This document shows positions 9,880 to 20,702 of a stretch of DNA of 64,000 bases, one piece after another. The DNA is from Taenia hydatigena (Eukaryota > Platyhelminthes > Cestoda > Cyclophyllidea > Taeniidae). Numbering within the stretch: the stretch's first letter is position 1; each line of letters begins with the position of its first letter. Below the pieces are notes generated by a model. It did not search any database. It was not told the origin of the DNA and was given only the letters and a program-made list of their open reading frames with translations. The DNA lies in NCBI GenBank assembly GCA_036345935.2, contig JADWOT020001282.1, forward strand, positions 372,001 through 436,000. Direction: 5' to 3'. The translations under genes were made by a program, and so were the position numbers.

Positions 9880-12800
9880 GCCGCAGTTTGCACCAAAATA
9901 AAATGGCTTAAATCATTATTATTAGCAGTAGCAGCTATCCTTGAATTTAAATGAATGCAGGCACTTGATTTCCAAAGCAAATATAAAAAATTAAATCGAA
10001 AATTGAACTAGCACAGCAATAAATAGAGAAGGAAACAAAAAGCAGTAGAGGCAAAGACTCCAAAGCGAATGACCCGATGTGATGTACGAAGAGTAAGTTA
10101 AGGACAAAAGGTGTAAAGACGTGACGCTAAGCAAATGGTGAATTTAAAGACTTGCTTCACTAATGCCGTTATAGTTCCTAAAATTGCTTTATGGCGCAAC
10201 GATTAGGCGAAGTGATTTATTGCAAAGATGACGGTCTTTAGTTCGAATGACTTCGTCCATTGGCGTTTGATAGTTAAGAAGAACGCGTCATTGCTCATTG
10301 TGCACAAATCTGTTGTGGCAAATTTCCTTAACTCTTTTGCCGGACATATTGCGTCGTCTGTGGGATGTTCTCTGCACTGATGGCGATGTAAAGTTCATCC
10401 CTTTAGACATCTGACGCAATTGCCTCCATAGATATGCAGTTTTTGCCATAATAGTTATGCTGTGGGTATTCTGCATTATCCAGCCGAACAAAATGGTATG
10501 CTCAAGGAAAATTGGGGTCCTTATAACCTTTTAAATAGCGAGGCATGCATTTCAGCTAAAATAAACTCACTTATGGCTGCTGTGACGAACCGCGCATTAT
10601 TTGTGCTAAATACAATTAATGAAGCGTCAACGCGTGTTTGATTTGCATTTTGCCATCGAAACACTCTTGGATGAGACTGTACAAGATATCTGTATCACGA
10701 TTAAGTCAGTCGCTTGCACAACTATACAAAGACAATGACCTAATAGATGCGCAAGCGTATATATACAGCCAAGCACTGTCGAATCGCGTAAGGCATGAAA
10801 GGAGTTCACAAACACTGCCAAGCGCATTAGTGCTTGGACGACGGTATCGAAATTCATGACCTCTAACTGGATATTGCAGTAGCAGCCTTTGAAAAGGGTC
10901 AGTACAAGGATAGAGCCTTGTTTATTATAGCCTGGCCTTCCAGGTATGACAAATGCTTAACCTATGTTCCTCAGGCAATCATAAATATGTCAGAAGAGCT
11001 GCTGGACATATCACGCCAGCACTACATGTGCCAAGCATCTCGCAAAGAGAAATTGCCTTTTCTATATAATCATATCACGGACCTGCATTTCTTTAAATTC
11101 TTTTATGCGCAAAGGTCTTCCTCCTTTTTCTTCGTCTACGCTGTTCTGCGGTAATTCCCGCTAAACCCTTAATAACGCAACAGGATATAGGTACATCCTA
11201 CAGGATTATTTTCTTTTAGACGAAAATTTAAGCAGAAAGCTAGCTGAATTGTTAATTTCCGTTCTTCTCTTACCCATTAAAAGAGATGCAGTCCCAATTT
11301 TTTTCATTACTTTTGAATTACATTGCTAAAATGAGGACTGGAATGGTGCACAAGCATGCGGTCTGTTAATTTTATTCTTCCTAAGTGACACAGATATGTG
11401 AAACTTTTCACTATGGCAAGCTTTAAGCAAATATCTCACAGTTAGTTGGTCAAATTTGGGTTGTGCTAAAATAGGCTCACTGATAAGGTTTTAACTCCCT
11501 AAGAGAGATCAGCCTTTTGCAGAAAACGCCTAACTTTTATTGATTAATACCCAATGGCCTGGAAACATTTGGTGACTCCAAACAGAGAAAAGGCAACCTG
11601 TATGTACTTCACAAGTGCCGATTTTCTTCCGGACGGCAAAATTTACTTGTTACGAAAAAGCAAAACCATCTCTAGTATTTTTTTCCAAATTAAGTAAAAC
11701 AATTACCATTTACCGACAAATACGTCCTTGATATCGACAACTTGCTAAGTAGAGCGGTACCAAAGAGCGTTCAGATTTTGATATCCAAGTACCAAGTAGT
11801 ACGATGCTCCACCGTATAATTCGGAGTATTTAATGAAAAAAAAACTAGTAGAGGAAATGCGGTGAATTATTTTTCGATAATCACTCGCTGGTAATGAGTC
11901 AGCTATGATAATGGAGTTGTTGAGTGCGATCCTGCAACGGCAGTAGGAGAACAAATAGAACACCTCAAGGAAGTAGGGATGATGAAGGATGCTTAGCGAC
12001 ACAAGAATTCCATCGCCACCGCGATTTCGAAGAGGAAATTTGCAGTTATCAGCATAGAACGAGGCAATCGATTCTGAATACTGCATTAATGAGTCTGGTC
12101 AAAAAAGAAAAATAACTGAAACCGCAATGCAGTCGGGAATGCACAGACGCAAATCTCCACCGTATGTACTCGAAAATGAGGTGTCAGGCAGAATTAGTTA
12201 AAACAAAACGTAAGATCATCTAAACTTAATAACTCTAGGTTAAGTTTATGTGTGTCTAAGTAATTAGCAGTGATTTCGGCAAAATTCATACGAATGAAAA
12301 AAATTGACCTGAAACATATAACTTATTATAATAAAAATTAAATAGCTTCAACAAAATTGAAAAAAGGAGGAATGTTTGTACGACTAAACTTTTATTCTCG
12401 ATGTGCTTTTAAAACTTGAAAGGAAATTTAGGTACTATTTGAAGACAGCAATCTGTAAACCTCAAGCACGAAAGACACTTAGATAATTTGCTGATTTAAT
12501 TGCTGCGTTAGCATTAAAATGCCAAAAAGTTTAAAAATGTCATCTGCCTATTTCAAAAACGGAGTGGAAATGGTTTGTCCACCCTTGCCTTAGAGCGGAA
12601 CAACATTATTTTCAAGGTCGATCACCTGCCCGCTCCACAAATTCTTCCTCGCCAATGCAGGCAGCACCCGGGTCACTCATTTCTCCTGATGCATAATACC
12701 GCAATTTGAAACCTATTTTGCATTCTTTCATAAAAGCGTCCAGGAAACTCTATTTATAGCAACCGCACATTCCACAGACCACATGCCTAGGTTGAGTGCA

Positions 12801-13439
12801 TTCGCAAAGTAGAAAATCGTTTAAACATTTCTTGGGCAATTTAATTCCCATTTTTGGTACTACTTTACGGGATGAAACATGTAAAATTATCACCGCGCAT
12901 TAGTCTACCACAAATGTTAGTGTAAGCAAGCATAAATTTAATATACGCCATTGAAATTTCGGAGAGGAAGCGGCTATTTTAACATTTCAGTAGGTTGATA
13001 AGTTTCCAATGTAGTTCTCATGGCATTTCCAACCTAGATAACAACCAAATATAGCAGCCATTCCAAATGTAAACATTTCATTCCATGAGTTTTGCGCAAA
13101 GTTAAACTCTGTTTGGATGTAGGCTTAGATGGCACACGAATACAATGGTTACGGAGAGTTAATCAGTTGGCCCTTATTGTTTCGTCAAGGTGATGTAGTT
13201 AGCTTTCATTTCTTATAAGTGACCTTTAAAATTTGGATCCCGAAAATTTTGGAACTGCCTTTAATGCATAAAGTTGACTAGGTTCTTATGCTTCAAATGA
13301 TATGCTCGGTTAAAAGATGGCTCGGATCAAACATGCTAACATGAATGTATCGATTGTAATAATGTATCTGAGGTTGAGGAGAATTCGCCTGTGTTGTATC
13401 GATTGTATTCATGTGACTACAATCATTCCATGTTTCACT
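9880..13439. other. Right part of the 5.9-kb segment, mostly unannotatable
   Basis: This stretch contains short AT-rich tracts and scattered open frames, for example 11745-12086 minus (113 codons), none with a motif. A minus-strand segment near 10290-10450 has several Cys and Pro residues (CREHP, ICPAKEL) on the same strand as the Cys-rich frame at 9655-9873, but stops interrupt it. I see nothing in 12100-13430 except AT-rich DNA. Confidence 0.4.
10185..10258 (+). repeat. Possible isolated tRNA-like (SINE head) sequence
   Basis: An A-box-like TGGCGCAACG at 10192 and a B-box-like AGTTCGAATGAC at 10240 lie at tRNA-like spacing. The acceptor and T stems do not pair well, so this is not a functional tRNA gene. 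It could be an old SINE head or coincidence. Confidence 0.2.
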
Positions 13440-13593
13440 GCGGCAAAGCATAGCACCTAATTGAAGGAGAGGGGCCAGCAACGAAAAGTAGGAAGGAAGA
13501 TTAAAAGGCGGAGAAATGTGGGAAGCAAAGCTTAATGCGTGAAAAATCGATGATAGTAGAATGAGTGGAGAGGAACGGAGAAGGAGGAAGGAA

Positions 13594-13673
13594 ATTGGTG
13601 GCGATGACGTAGTCCATTAATTTAGGCGTCGTCTTAATAACGCGGATATCAAGGATTCAAGCCTCTCACCAAG
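13594..13673 (+). repeat. tRNA-Ile-like head of the composite repeat
   Basis: The anticodon region reads CTTAATAACGC, matching the CTAATAACGCC of eukaryotic tRNA-Ile(AAT). An A-box-like TAGTCCATTAATTTAGGCG precedes it, and a B-box-like AAGGATTCAAGCC follows. The ends ATTGGTG and CACCAAG can pair at 6 of 7 positions, but the D-arm is too long for a normal cloverleaf. This is a SINE-type relic rather than a working tRNA. Confidence 0.5.
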
Positions 13674-13802
13674 AAAGCAAATAATTTTACCTTCTCTTTT
13701 TAATGCACTGAACTGTACTTTAATCCATCTATCATCATTGTTTTAATTCGTCGTTGGACAAGCACTGTGCTACTACAAGCAGCGGAGATGAAGGAGTTTT
13801 AT

Positions 13803-13873
13803 GGCCCTGAAAAACTGAAACCTGTAATCCTCCGACCTGAAGTCAGACGCCTTACCCATTAGGCTACAAAATC
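13803..13873 (-). repeat. tRNA-Arg-like head of the composite repeat
   Basis: Read on the minus strand it contains TAGCCTAATGGGTAAGGCG, which is A-box wording of tRNA-Arg. The anticodon arm is TCTGA-CTTCAGG-TCGGA, where the loop would give anticodon TCA instead of an Arg anticodon. A degraded T-arm (ACAGGTTTCAG) follows. The acceptor ends GATTTTG and CAGGGCC pair only partly. It is a pseudo-tRNA and repeat component, homologous to 35656-35727 and 28029-28097. Confidence 0.55.
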
Positions 13874-15373
13874 AATTGACGTTCTTCAGCTTTACTCCTT
13901 TTCTTTTTTCAGCATTATCATTTGCTGCAGTTAAGCAGCGCAAAGCCTTCTTATTTCAGCCCATTCTTTGCAAATGCAATGCCGTAATTTCAAAGTTTTC
14001 GCGAGTACGAACGAATTTTGCCACCAATGACGCCGTGGTAGTGTTTGTGGCCGTGCTTGTGGTAGATGTCTTTTTAAGCAGGCGTGCCAGTAAGCGACGA
14101 CGGGCAAGGAAGATCAGCCGTTGTTTGCTGAGGGATTCCGACTTTCAGCATTATTAGCCGTATCCCATGTGGCGCTTTATTCTCTCGGCGAATATGGCAA
14201 TTGTTCGTTCCAAAACCACAGAAACTTATTATTTGCAGCCGAGAGTATTAGCTTTTGCTCTGCTTGTCCGAAGAGCTATATTCGTACTACGAAAGTCTTT
14301 CCTTCTCCTACAACGTTGCGCAGAATTGAACCAATTTAAATACATGCTGGCTCTTACTATGGCAATCGTACGGAGTTGTTGAGTTATCACTTGCTCAAAG
14401 GCAAAGGAGAGAAATTTATTACTGCTTTGAAAGCGTGAATGCTTTGGGTGTCATGCACAAATCTTGCTGTACCGCCCCCATCTCATCAAATTGGGCCAGA
14501 TTTTGGATTCTTTTTGATCGCCAATTCGTTGATACGACATCCAGCAGGGATTTATTAAAGTCACCGAGGACATTATAAAATTTTGCAAGATATTTCGTTT
14601 CATTCGACTTCTTTTTGTCTGTTGAAAGTGACTACAATAAATAATAACGAATAAGACGCAAGAGATCCGAAGGTGACTAGTGAATTCTTTTTACGGAAGT
14701 GTGGTGGGCTCACCGGATGGACTAGGCAGTCATAATCGCGATGCCTACAACATTTTAAGTTTGGTTAGGCTGGTAAATATAGCTTTTACCTTTTCGTAAA
14801 AAGACATTTTTCAAGCAAGCAGGTTACGAGAGCAACCGTTTTTATTTGTTGGGGATCGATTAGTCAACCCAGCTTTTAGTGCTTTAAACAGAAATATACG
14901 TTCCTCATGCAGCATCGCGTGGGGATCAAAGTTGAAGTGAAGTCGAAATATATGATTATGTAGAGTTGCTTGGGTCAAATATGAATGGAAAACGTCAATA
15001 AGGTTTCGATTGCCCCTCGTTATATCAAAGAGCTTCGGAAGCATTTTGGATGGTATTCCAGAATGTTTTGAGAGAAGTAACTGGCAGAGACGTTTGTATA
15101 GCACAATCCACTTACAAATGTGCTGCCATCTGAGAGTGGGGAATTAAAGTGCGGAAAGGATCCAAACTTACCCTCCTTTAGCCGGAGGCGTCAAGGTAGC
15201 TGCACACCCCTAAAGCCATTCCAAGTGGTACGCCAGTATTTTTACGTTGAGAGCTATTACGTGCCCAAACCTTCAACAATGTCTGCGATCACAAATGGAA
15301 TGCAAATGGGTTAACTCAAATGCAATGAAAGCTAAATTTATGAACAAAGAGAGATAATGCATAGGAACAGAAC

Positions 15374-15553
15374 ATGCAAAGGTTTTGGTGCCAGCGATTA
15401 TCAGGGCAAGCCAGCGTGGATTTGCTTTGTGCCGAAGAGGGTGAGTTTGAACAACTGGCGCTAAGGTTACGTCAACACATTGCTATAAAGCCACGTAGTC
15501 ACCATAATTACCGGATTTATCGTTGCCTTCCCATTACAAATTCGATGAAATAA
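15374..15553 (+). pseudogene. Short conserved frame within the duplication, intact only here
   Basis: A 59-codon frame starts at ATG 15374 and lies in the best-conserved block of the duplication. The homologous stretch at about 29170-29340 keeps SGQATVDLIC against SGQASVDLLC here, with conservative changes, but has lost the start, shifted frame and gained stops. The frame is basic towards its end (RSHHNYRIYR). It is not recognised and may be a relic of a mobile-element polyprotein. Confidence 0.18.
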
Positions 15554-15818
15554 AATAAGACCTCAGAAGCCTTTGTGCGCAGTAAAAACTTACTGCAGCA
15601 ATGACTTCCATACCAGGGTCTGTTTCTGCTATTGGGTCGTTTTGAATAAAACGGGAATGTATGACTGCACTTGCAATGAAAAGCATGCACACGATTGAAA
15701 TTCAGGAGGGTCTGCATTATTGTCAGCAACTGCCATTACCGATGGGTCAGCCTACAATGCATTATATAATGCAAGTCTATGCAAATCATCGACTGCCACG
15801 CTCACCCCAACTATTATA

Positions 15819-15909
15819 GCGCAAAATTTGTGCCTGTCAAATGCGTCGCTTAATCCCAATGCAGGATTTTACTAATTTAGAGAAGGGTCGGACTGACAAT
15901 TTTGCGCCT
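15819..15909. repeat. Imperfect inverted repeat conserved in both duplicates
   Basis: GCGCAAAATTTGT at about 15820 faces ACAATTTTGCGCC at about 15896, and the TTAATCCCAATG wording recurs inverted just beyond at GATTGGGATTAAC. The counterpart at 29580-29700 keeps both halves with changes. It could be a relic of MITE-like termini. Confidence 0.4.
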
Positions 15910-16325
15910 TATTTGGCGATTGGGATTAACCACAGTAAACTATTTTATAATGACAGATACAATTTTGGCGTTTTAATAAATTACTATTGATGCATAAGTA
16001 GGTCCGCTCTGATAGAACACGTTCGGCAAAGCGTAGAAAATCAGATATATTAATTGGCTGGTATGCTGAAAATTATTGCTTGGTTATGGAAAGGCATAAC
16101 ATAATCTTGAGCATTTCTTTGAATCGAGGGAACTGTTCCTCTCCAAGGTTTCAGAGTTTTTTACCTTTGTGGTTGCTCGCATGAAAAACAGCAAGAAAAT
16201 AGATGAGTCTACTTAGGCGAACCTGCTGTCGCAAAACAACTTTCACCTTCAATTAAGTTGACGTTTAGTTGTCGTGATAAGCTGCGACTCTGTGAGTTGT
16301 CAATTTGCATGGATCTATGGATATA

Positions 16326-18639
16326 TTCGTGTATGCTATAGAGATTCGTAGGCCCGTTTTTATCTCTGCTTCCAAAGAGTGATGAGGCATTGGTTCGAAC
16401 ATGCTAAAATGAGGTCGTCCAAAATGATCGGTGCATTAAGACGTCTTCTTTGACAAGCCGTTTCACATTTTTAAAGAAAAAGACTGGATTTTAAGAGCCC
16501 ATCACTTGAGACACGCTGCAAAAAGCAAGTTTGGTGCAGTAAACTTGACCACACGTTTGTATGGCTCAAGATTTTGGCCAACCACACGATGACTGCTGTT
16601 CTGTGTCGTAATTATATGTCTGATTAAGAACTGATTCAGAAAGTCCCATATCCCATGGGGTTGAAATGACACCTCTATTTAACCCACACCATTTCTTCCG
16701 GTTACGGTCCCTACCATTATCCGTCACCGTTGCGTTTTAGTTCATTTTCTCGAACGACCTTGTGCATGTCTAGCCTAGTCTTTTTACCTTCCACGTCTCA
16801 CGTAGCCACCAAAACGTGGGCATTCGAGTCAAAATCAAAGTGTCTACTGCAGCCAAACATTTCATGGCGTGACTAAAGTCCACCAAGACTGGCGCATTGC
16901 CAGTCGCCTCACCTGCTTACTGAAGTCTGCAAAGAACCGTCTGATTCCCCTTCATTCATCACAACTTAAAGACCCTATTGTACTGTGAAAAATGGCCCAG
17001 ACTAAACACGCGTTGATCAAATTAGGATGCATGAGAAAGCATTCTGCAGCAGGTGCCACAAGGACTATAAGACAAGCAATCCTTGCAAAACGTAAGCCAC
17101 ACTTTCATGTAAACTCGCATTTTCAGCCATGTGCATGTGTGATAGATAACGTACTCACATATCTGCTCCGTTTCGCATAGATTGTAAGCCATGCGTAATA
17201 ACAACAGCCACATCAAAGGACAACTTTTTATTCTCGCTGCCAAATGCTTGCAAAGGCTATTTTATGTGAAAAAAGCAGAATTTTGGCCATAATACTGCTT
17301 TCAACCTTAGGATTCTGAATTATACACAGTTGAGACAAGCAATTGCAGATTGGAGGAATTATGCGTGTTTAAACTTATAGTAGTAGAAAAGATTTTTAAG
17401 TAAGTTCTCACACAAGCCTCGAGGCCTTGCTTGGGTGGTTTTTATTTATTGACGTGAGGAGATCTTATTTTAAAACAAGGAGCAGACCTAGAAGATGAAA
17501 ATATTTTGTTCCTTTAAAAGCGGTGTAAATAAACATGCAAAAGTGGATTAACAGTCCTAATAATTTGGTAATGTATATCTATATTTAGTCAGGTGCCTCC
17601 CATCAAAGTTTATTATGGCGATAACTCAAAATGATGCCACGCAGTCTCTAAGGTAATGTGAAAAATTGCCTACTTTTGATTGAATGCATTGTTAGATTGA
17701 ATGCCATCACGACTCAGTGCACTAGTGCTTAATGGTTAAAATGGTACTGGCTTAGGAACAGCTAGTTGCCCATCCAACTCGTTACGTGAGCAAGCAGTGA
17801 TTCAAGAAAACCGATGCTATTGCTAGTGGTTCTGATCCTTGCATGATTTATCATGTTCGTAGAGTAAGTGGAAGTTAAGCATTAGGGTATTTGGCTTTTA
17901 TTGTTATTGCATTTATATTAAGGAGAACATTGTCGGTGTGTATGATATATTTGCGCGAGGGCAAAATCATTATCCACCATTCTAAACCCGTTTGAGATGC
18001 CGTCTTTTGTAAGGTGGCTCGCTGGTCAAATCGGCTCAATGTGTGTTAGTTTGGGCCGAATTTGGCCCACCACCTGTGTTGCCTTTTTGCACTTTTAGGA
18101 ATAAATAATTCGTTTACGCACAGTCTTTGTTGTTATGAGTTGACAGACACTTCGTGGGAATGTAATCGCATTGATGTGGGTTCCGCAGACATCAAATGCT
18201 GATCATCCCATAAACAAGAGATGGAGAGAGTATTTCTTAAGAAAACTGTCTCCAATTTACCTTAAGAGCCTGCAAATAGGGAATTGAGAGCCTCAGAGAT
18301 TTACCGATTGGGACAATAAAGACCTCAGTGCTTGAATGTAAGATAGCGTAGCATATTGCGAAACAATGAAGAGAAGTGTGAATTGACACAGTCTACCTCA
18401 TCCTATCGTAACGCAAAGTAGTGCGGAACGGCTAAAAGGAGAAAGAATCCACTTCACCACCTATTTAGAACACCACTGACATAACCCATAAGTTGTCGTC
18501 AATAAACTAGCAGCAAGCCCTCTGCTGGTGCTTTGCTGCCTAATCATTTCACTGCTAATTAATGCCAACAAACACATGAGCTTGAAAATAGGCTGTCATG
18601 CTTTTATATCCTGCATTTATCTGTCGGTACTTTACTATC
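16326..18639. other. Region without recognisable genes
   Basis: AT-rich DNA with only chance-length frames (longest 73 codons, 17022-17243 minus). A short palindrome around GCCTCGAGGC sits near 17420. I saw no RNA gene, repeat copy or motif. Confidence 0.5.
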
Positions 18640-18847
18640 ACCTACTATCACCACTGAAACAGCAGCAGCACTCTCGGGCAAGAATGCGCGCGAAAGGTGC
18701 GGCCTAGTTGGTTGGTTGGCTGGTTATTGTTGGGTTGGTAAATTATGCGTACGCACACCCCAGCACACACGCTGCTACGGGTGCGCGTACGCAAGTACAA
18801 CGGAGGTGACAACCCACTAATAAATGAATGAATGAGGCTCAACGGCC
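18640..18847 (-). other. Probable rDNA spacer sequence next to the 28S fragment
   Basis: This segment continues directly beyond the 3' end of the 28S fragment in rRNA orientation. It is distinctly more GC-rich and simpler than its surroundings: TTGG repeats at about 18708-18744, alternating GCGTACGCAC-type purine-pyrimidine DNA at about 18745-18795, and ATTCATTCATT at 18824-18836. There is no poly(A) or A-rich tail at the 28S end. I infer that it is intergenic spacer carried along with the 28S end, which would mean a DNA-level insertion and not a retroposed rRNA. Confidence 0.4.
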
Positions 18848-19390
18848 ACAAATCATTACTTCAAATAGGGATAGGACTCAATACCTCGCAGTGTGATAGC
18901 TGCTCGAATACTTACGTCTCCCCGACAAAGCATTAAGTCGTCTACAAACGATTTTGTGCCTCCACACTCATTCCACAATTGGATATCGTATCGACCCCTA
19001 CGCAGCACCATAGTCACCTGATGCACGCAGTTTTGGTCTACGCTCTGGCTTCGCACTGCTAGCCAGCCAGCCAGCCAGCCAGACCACTCATTGATGGCAC
19101 AGCACGCTGGCCGTGTACATGGAGCAATGAGTGGAAGAAATTGCTACTATTGCTGCCTCACCATGTGGCAGGCCGTGGTGTATCGTTGCACCTTTGGATG
19201 GGATTCAGACTTAGAGGCATTCAGTCTTAATCCCTCAGATGGTAGCTTCGCACCATTGGCCGATCGACCAGGCACACATACCAAATGTCTGAACCTGCGG
19301 ATCCTCTCGTACTGAACAGGATTACCATCGCAACGACCAGCTTGCACTTCACTGTACACACAGTGTGCTACCCATCATTAGGGTAAAACT
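18848..19390 (-). rRNA. Partial, decayed 28S rRNA (3' end only)
   Basis: On the minus strand it begins at AGTTTTACCC (19390) and runs to the TGATTTGT end (about 18848). Diagnostic 28S blocks appear in order: the GTTGCGATGGTAATCCTG block, the sarcin-ricin loop core AGTACGAGAGGA (19313-19302), CGCAGGTTCAGACATTTGG, CCAATGGTGCGAAGCTACCA, GCCTCTAAGTC, and TTTGTAGACGACTTAATGC near the 3' end. There are substitutions at positions that are normally conserved, such as GGATCC where eukaryotes have GGAACC, and an (AGCC)n expansion at 19061-19082. About 85% of 28S is missing 5' of AGTTTTACCC. This is a fragment or pseudogene and not a working rRNA gene. Confidence 0.93.
19061..19082. repeat. (AGCC)n microsatellite inside the 28S fragment
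   Basis: Five and a half AGCC units lie within the decayed rRNA, in a part that is variable between species in normal 28S. Confidence 0.9.
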
Positions 19391-20700
19391 GGAGCGTTAT
19401 TGGAAGGTGGATTCACGTGATGTCGCCAATATTACAGTCTCGTGTGTTTGTAGGGGTTTTACCAGGACTTTTCTGATTATTCACTAAAGCAACCAATAAA
19501 GACGAAAATCGGTCTAGGCCACTCATTGGTTAAGAGGGCCTATGCATCTGTCTCCATCATTGCGAAAAGTGAATTGAGTGGATGCTAAAGCCTGAGCTGC
19601 GACCTAATATCTCGGCTAGGTAAGCATCCAGGAGGAATGAGTTTTCCCATTCTTCGTATGCCGAGAGTTTGCCAACACTGCGCGGACCATAGATCAGGTG
19701 TTACGATTAATAACAATAGATTAGCAGAAAATCCATTTCCTTTACGAGTACGCTTAGTCGAGATAAACGAAAACTACAGATTTAAAAAATTGCAGCAGGA
19801 ACGTTGATTTTGTTGCTAGGAGGGACCGGAAGGACGTTGATACTCAAACATTTCAATTTCAGTGCAGGTAGCTATCTGAGCCCGATTTGACCACCGAGCT
19901 TATGCTAAGAAATTGAAGAGCAGTTCAAACTGCGCTTTATTACAATGTTCCTAACGTTTTACACATTCAGAAGTATTAAAAAGCTTCTATTGATTTGCAT
20001 TGCGTTCCCTCAAGGAGTTAAAATTTAGTCAGTCCGTACATTTCCGTACTTTAAAGCAATTATCGGGCATCATGTCACCGCATTGACCAGGGATATTCGT
20101 TTACATGGGGTATAGGCCATCCTTTGCAAGTTGAGGCATGACCGATCGAAGATGCCACCTATCGAAGCATCAATACTGTAAAAACTGTGCATTTTATTGC
20201 AGCCTCTCATATCACTTGGCATATAGATCGACTGTAATTGCGACAACGTCTTCATAGAACTCATGAAAACTATAAACTTTAGCTTCTTATAAGACCCGCA
20301 GGCACCATAATCGCTTCCAGTATGACGGTCATTACTGCTTACAGATTATTCTATGTAGCGGATGCATCCTGCAAAAGTTAGGGGCTTTTTAGTCCTTATG
20401 TATGTGTAGAACGCTAAGAATATTTTAATAAGGCGCATTTCTAACTGATTTTCTAATCACTCAGCAGAAGTTAAATAGCCAAGTCGGGCTCAGGTAGCTA
20501 TTCGTACTATTAATGAAGTCTGCTTCATAGCTCGAAACGAACATAAAACAACTACCAAGAAGTAATTTTATTCTTTGTAATTTGTCGAAATGCCTTCACA
20601 GTATCGAAGCATACGTGGTGCTCTCATTGAAAAGCATCGCTCATGCTTGCTTGTATTTATTAAGATTATCTCTGATATTTGGAGCTCAAATTTTGCATAT
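19391..20700. other. Region without recognisable genes
   Basis: The 28S similarity stops abruptly at 19390. Beyond it I see no rRNA, repeat family or motif, only short chance-length frames (for example 20070-20264 minus, 64 codons). Confidence 0.5.
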
Positions 20701-20702
20701 TT

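Larger units (their letters stand above)
13440..13875 (+). repeat. Composite tRNA-derived repeat, copy 1 (two facing tRNA-like heads)
   Basis: The order of parts is a purine-rich arm from AAGCATAGCACC (about 13445), a plus-strand tRNA-Ile-like head at 13594-13673, a middle stretch of about 130 bp, and a minus-strand tRNA-Arg-like head at 13803-13873. The same order with moderate divergence recurs at 35257-35730. The shared middle ends in TACTACAAGCAG in this copy. In copy 2 of the segmental duplication only the right-hand head survives (27984-28100). Outer ends are uncertain, since weak similarity continues leftwards, and I found no clear target-site duplication. Confidence 0.65.
13762..16325 (+). 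repeat. Segmental duplication, first copy, right part (C)
   Basis: Aligns in the same orientation to 27984-30050, from TACAAGCAGCGG to CACCTTCAATTAAGTTG and on to GTCAATTTGCA. The best-conserved block is 15370-15760 against 29160-29510, with long stretches such as AGCGATTATCAGGGCAAGCC and AAGACCTCAGAAGCCTTT. Copy B is shorter around 28600-28800. The 5.9 kb preceding this part separates it from part A, whereas in copy B the two parts are joined. Confidence 0.85.

Noticed and set aside
13803..13873. A suppressor-type tRNA (anticodon TCA)
   Set aside because: The acceptor and T stems are degraded, and the sequence is one end of a repeated composite, so decoding function is very unlikely.
18848..19390. 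An R2-type retrotransposon insertion in 28S
   Set aside because: The R2 target lies upstream of the retained 3' part of 28S, so the insertion site is not in this fragment and no R2 sequence adjoins it.
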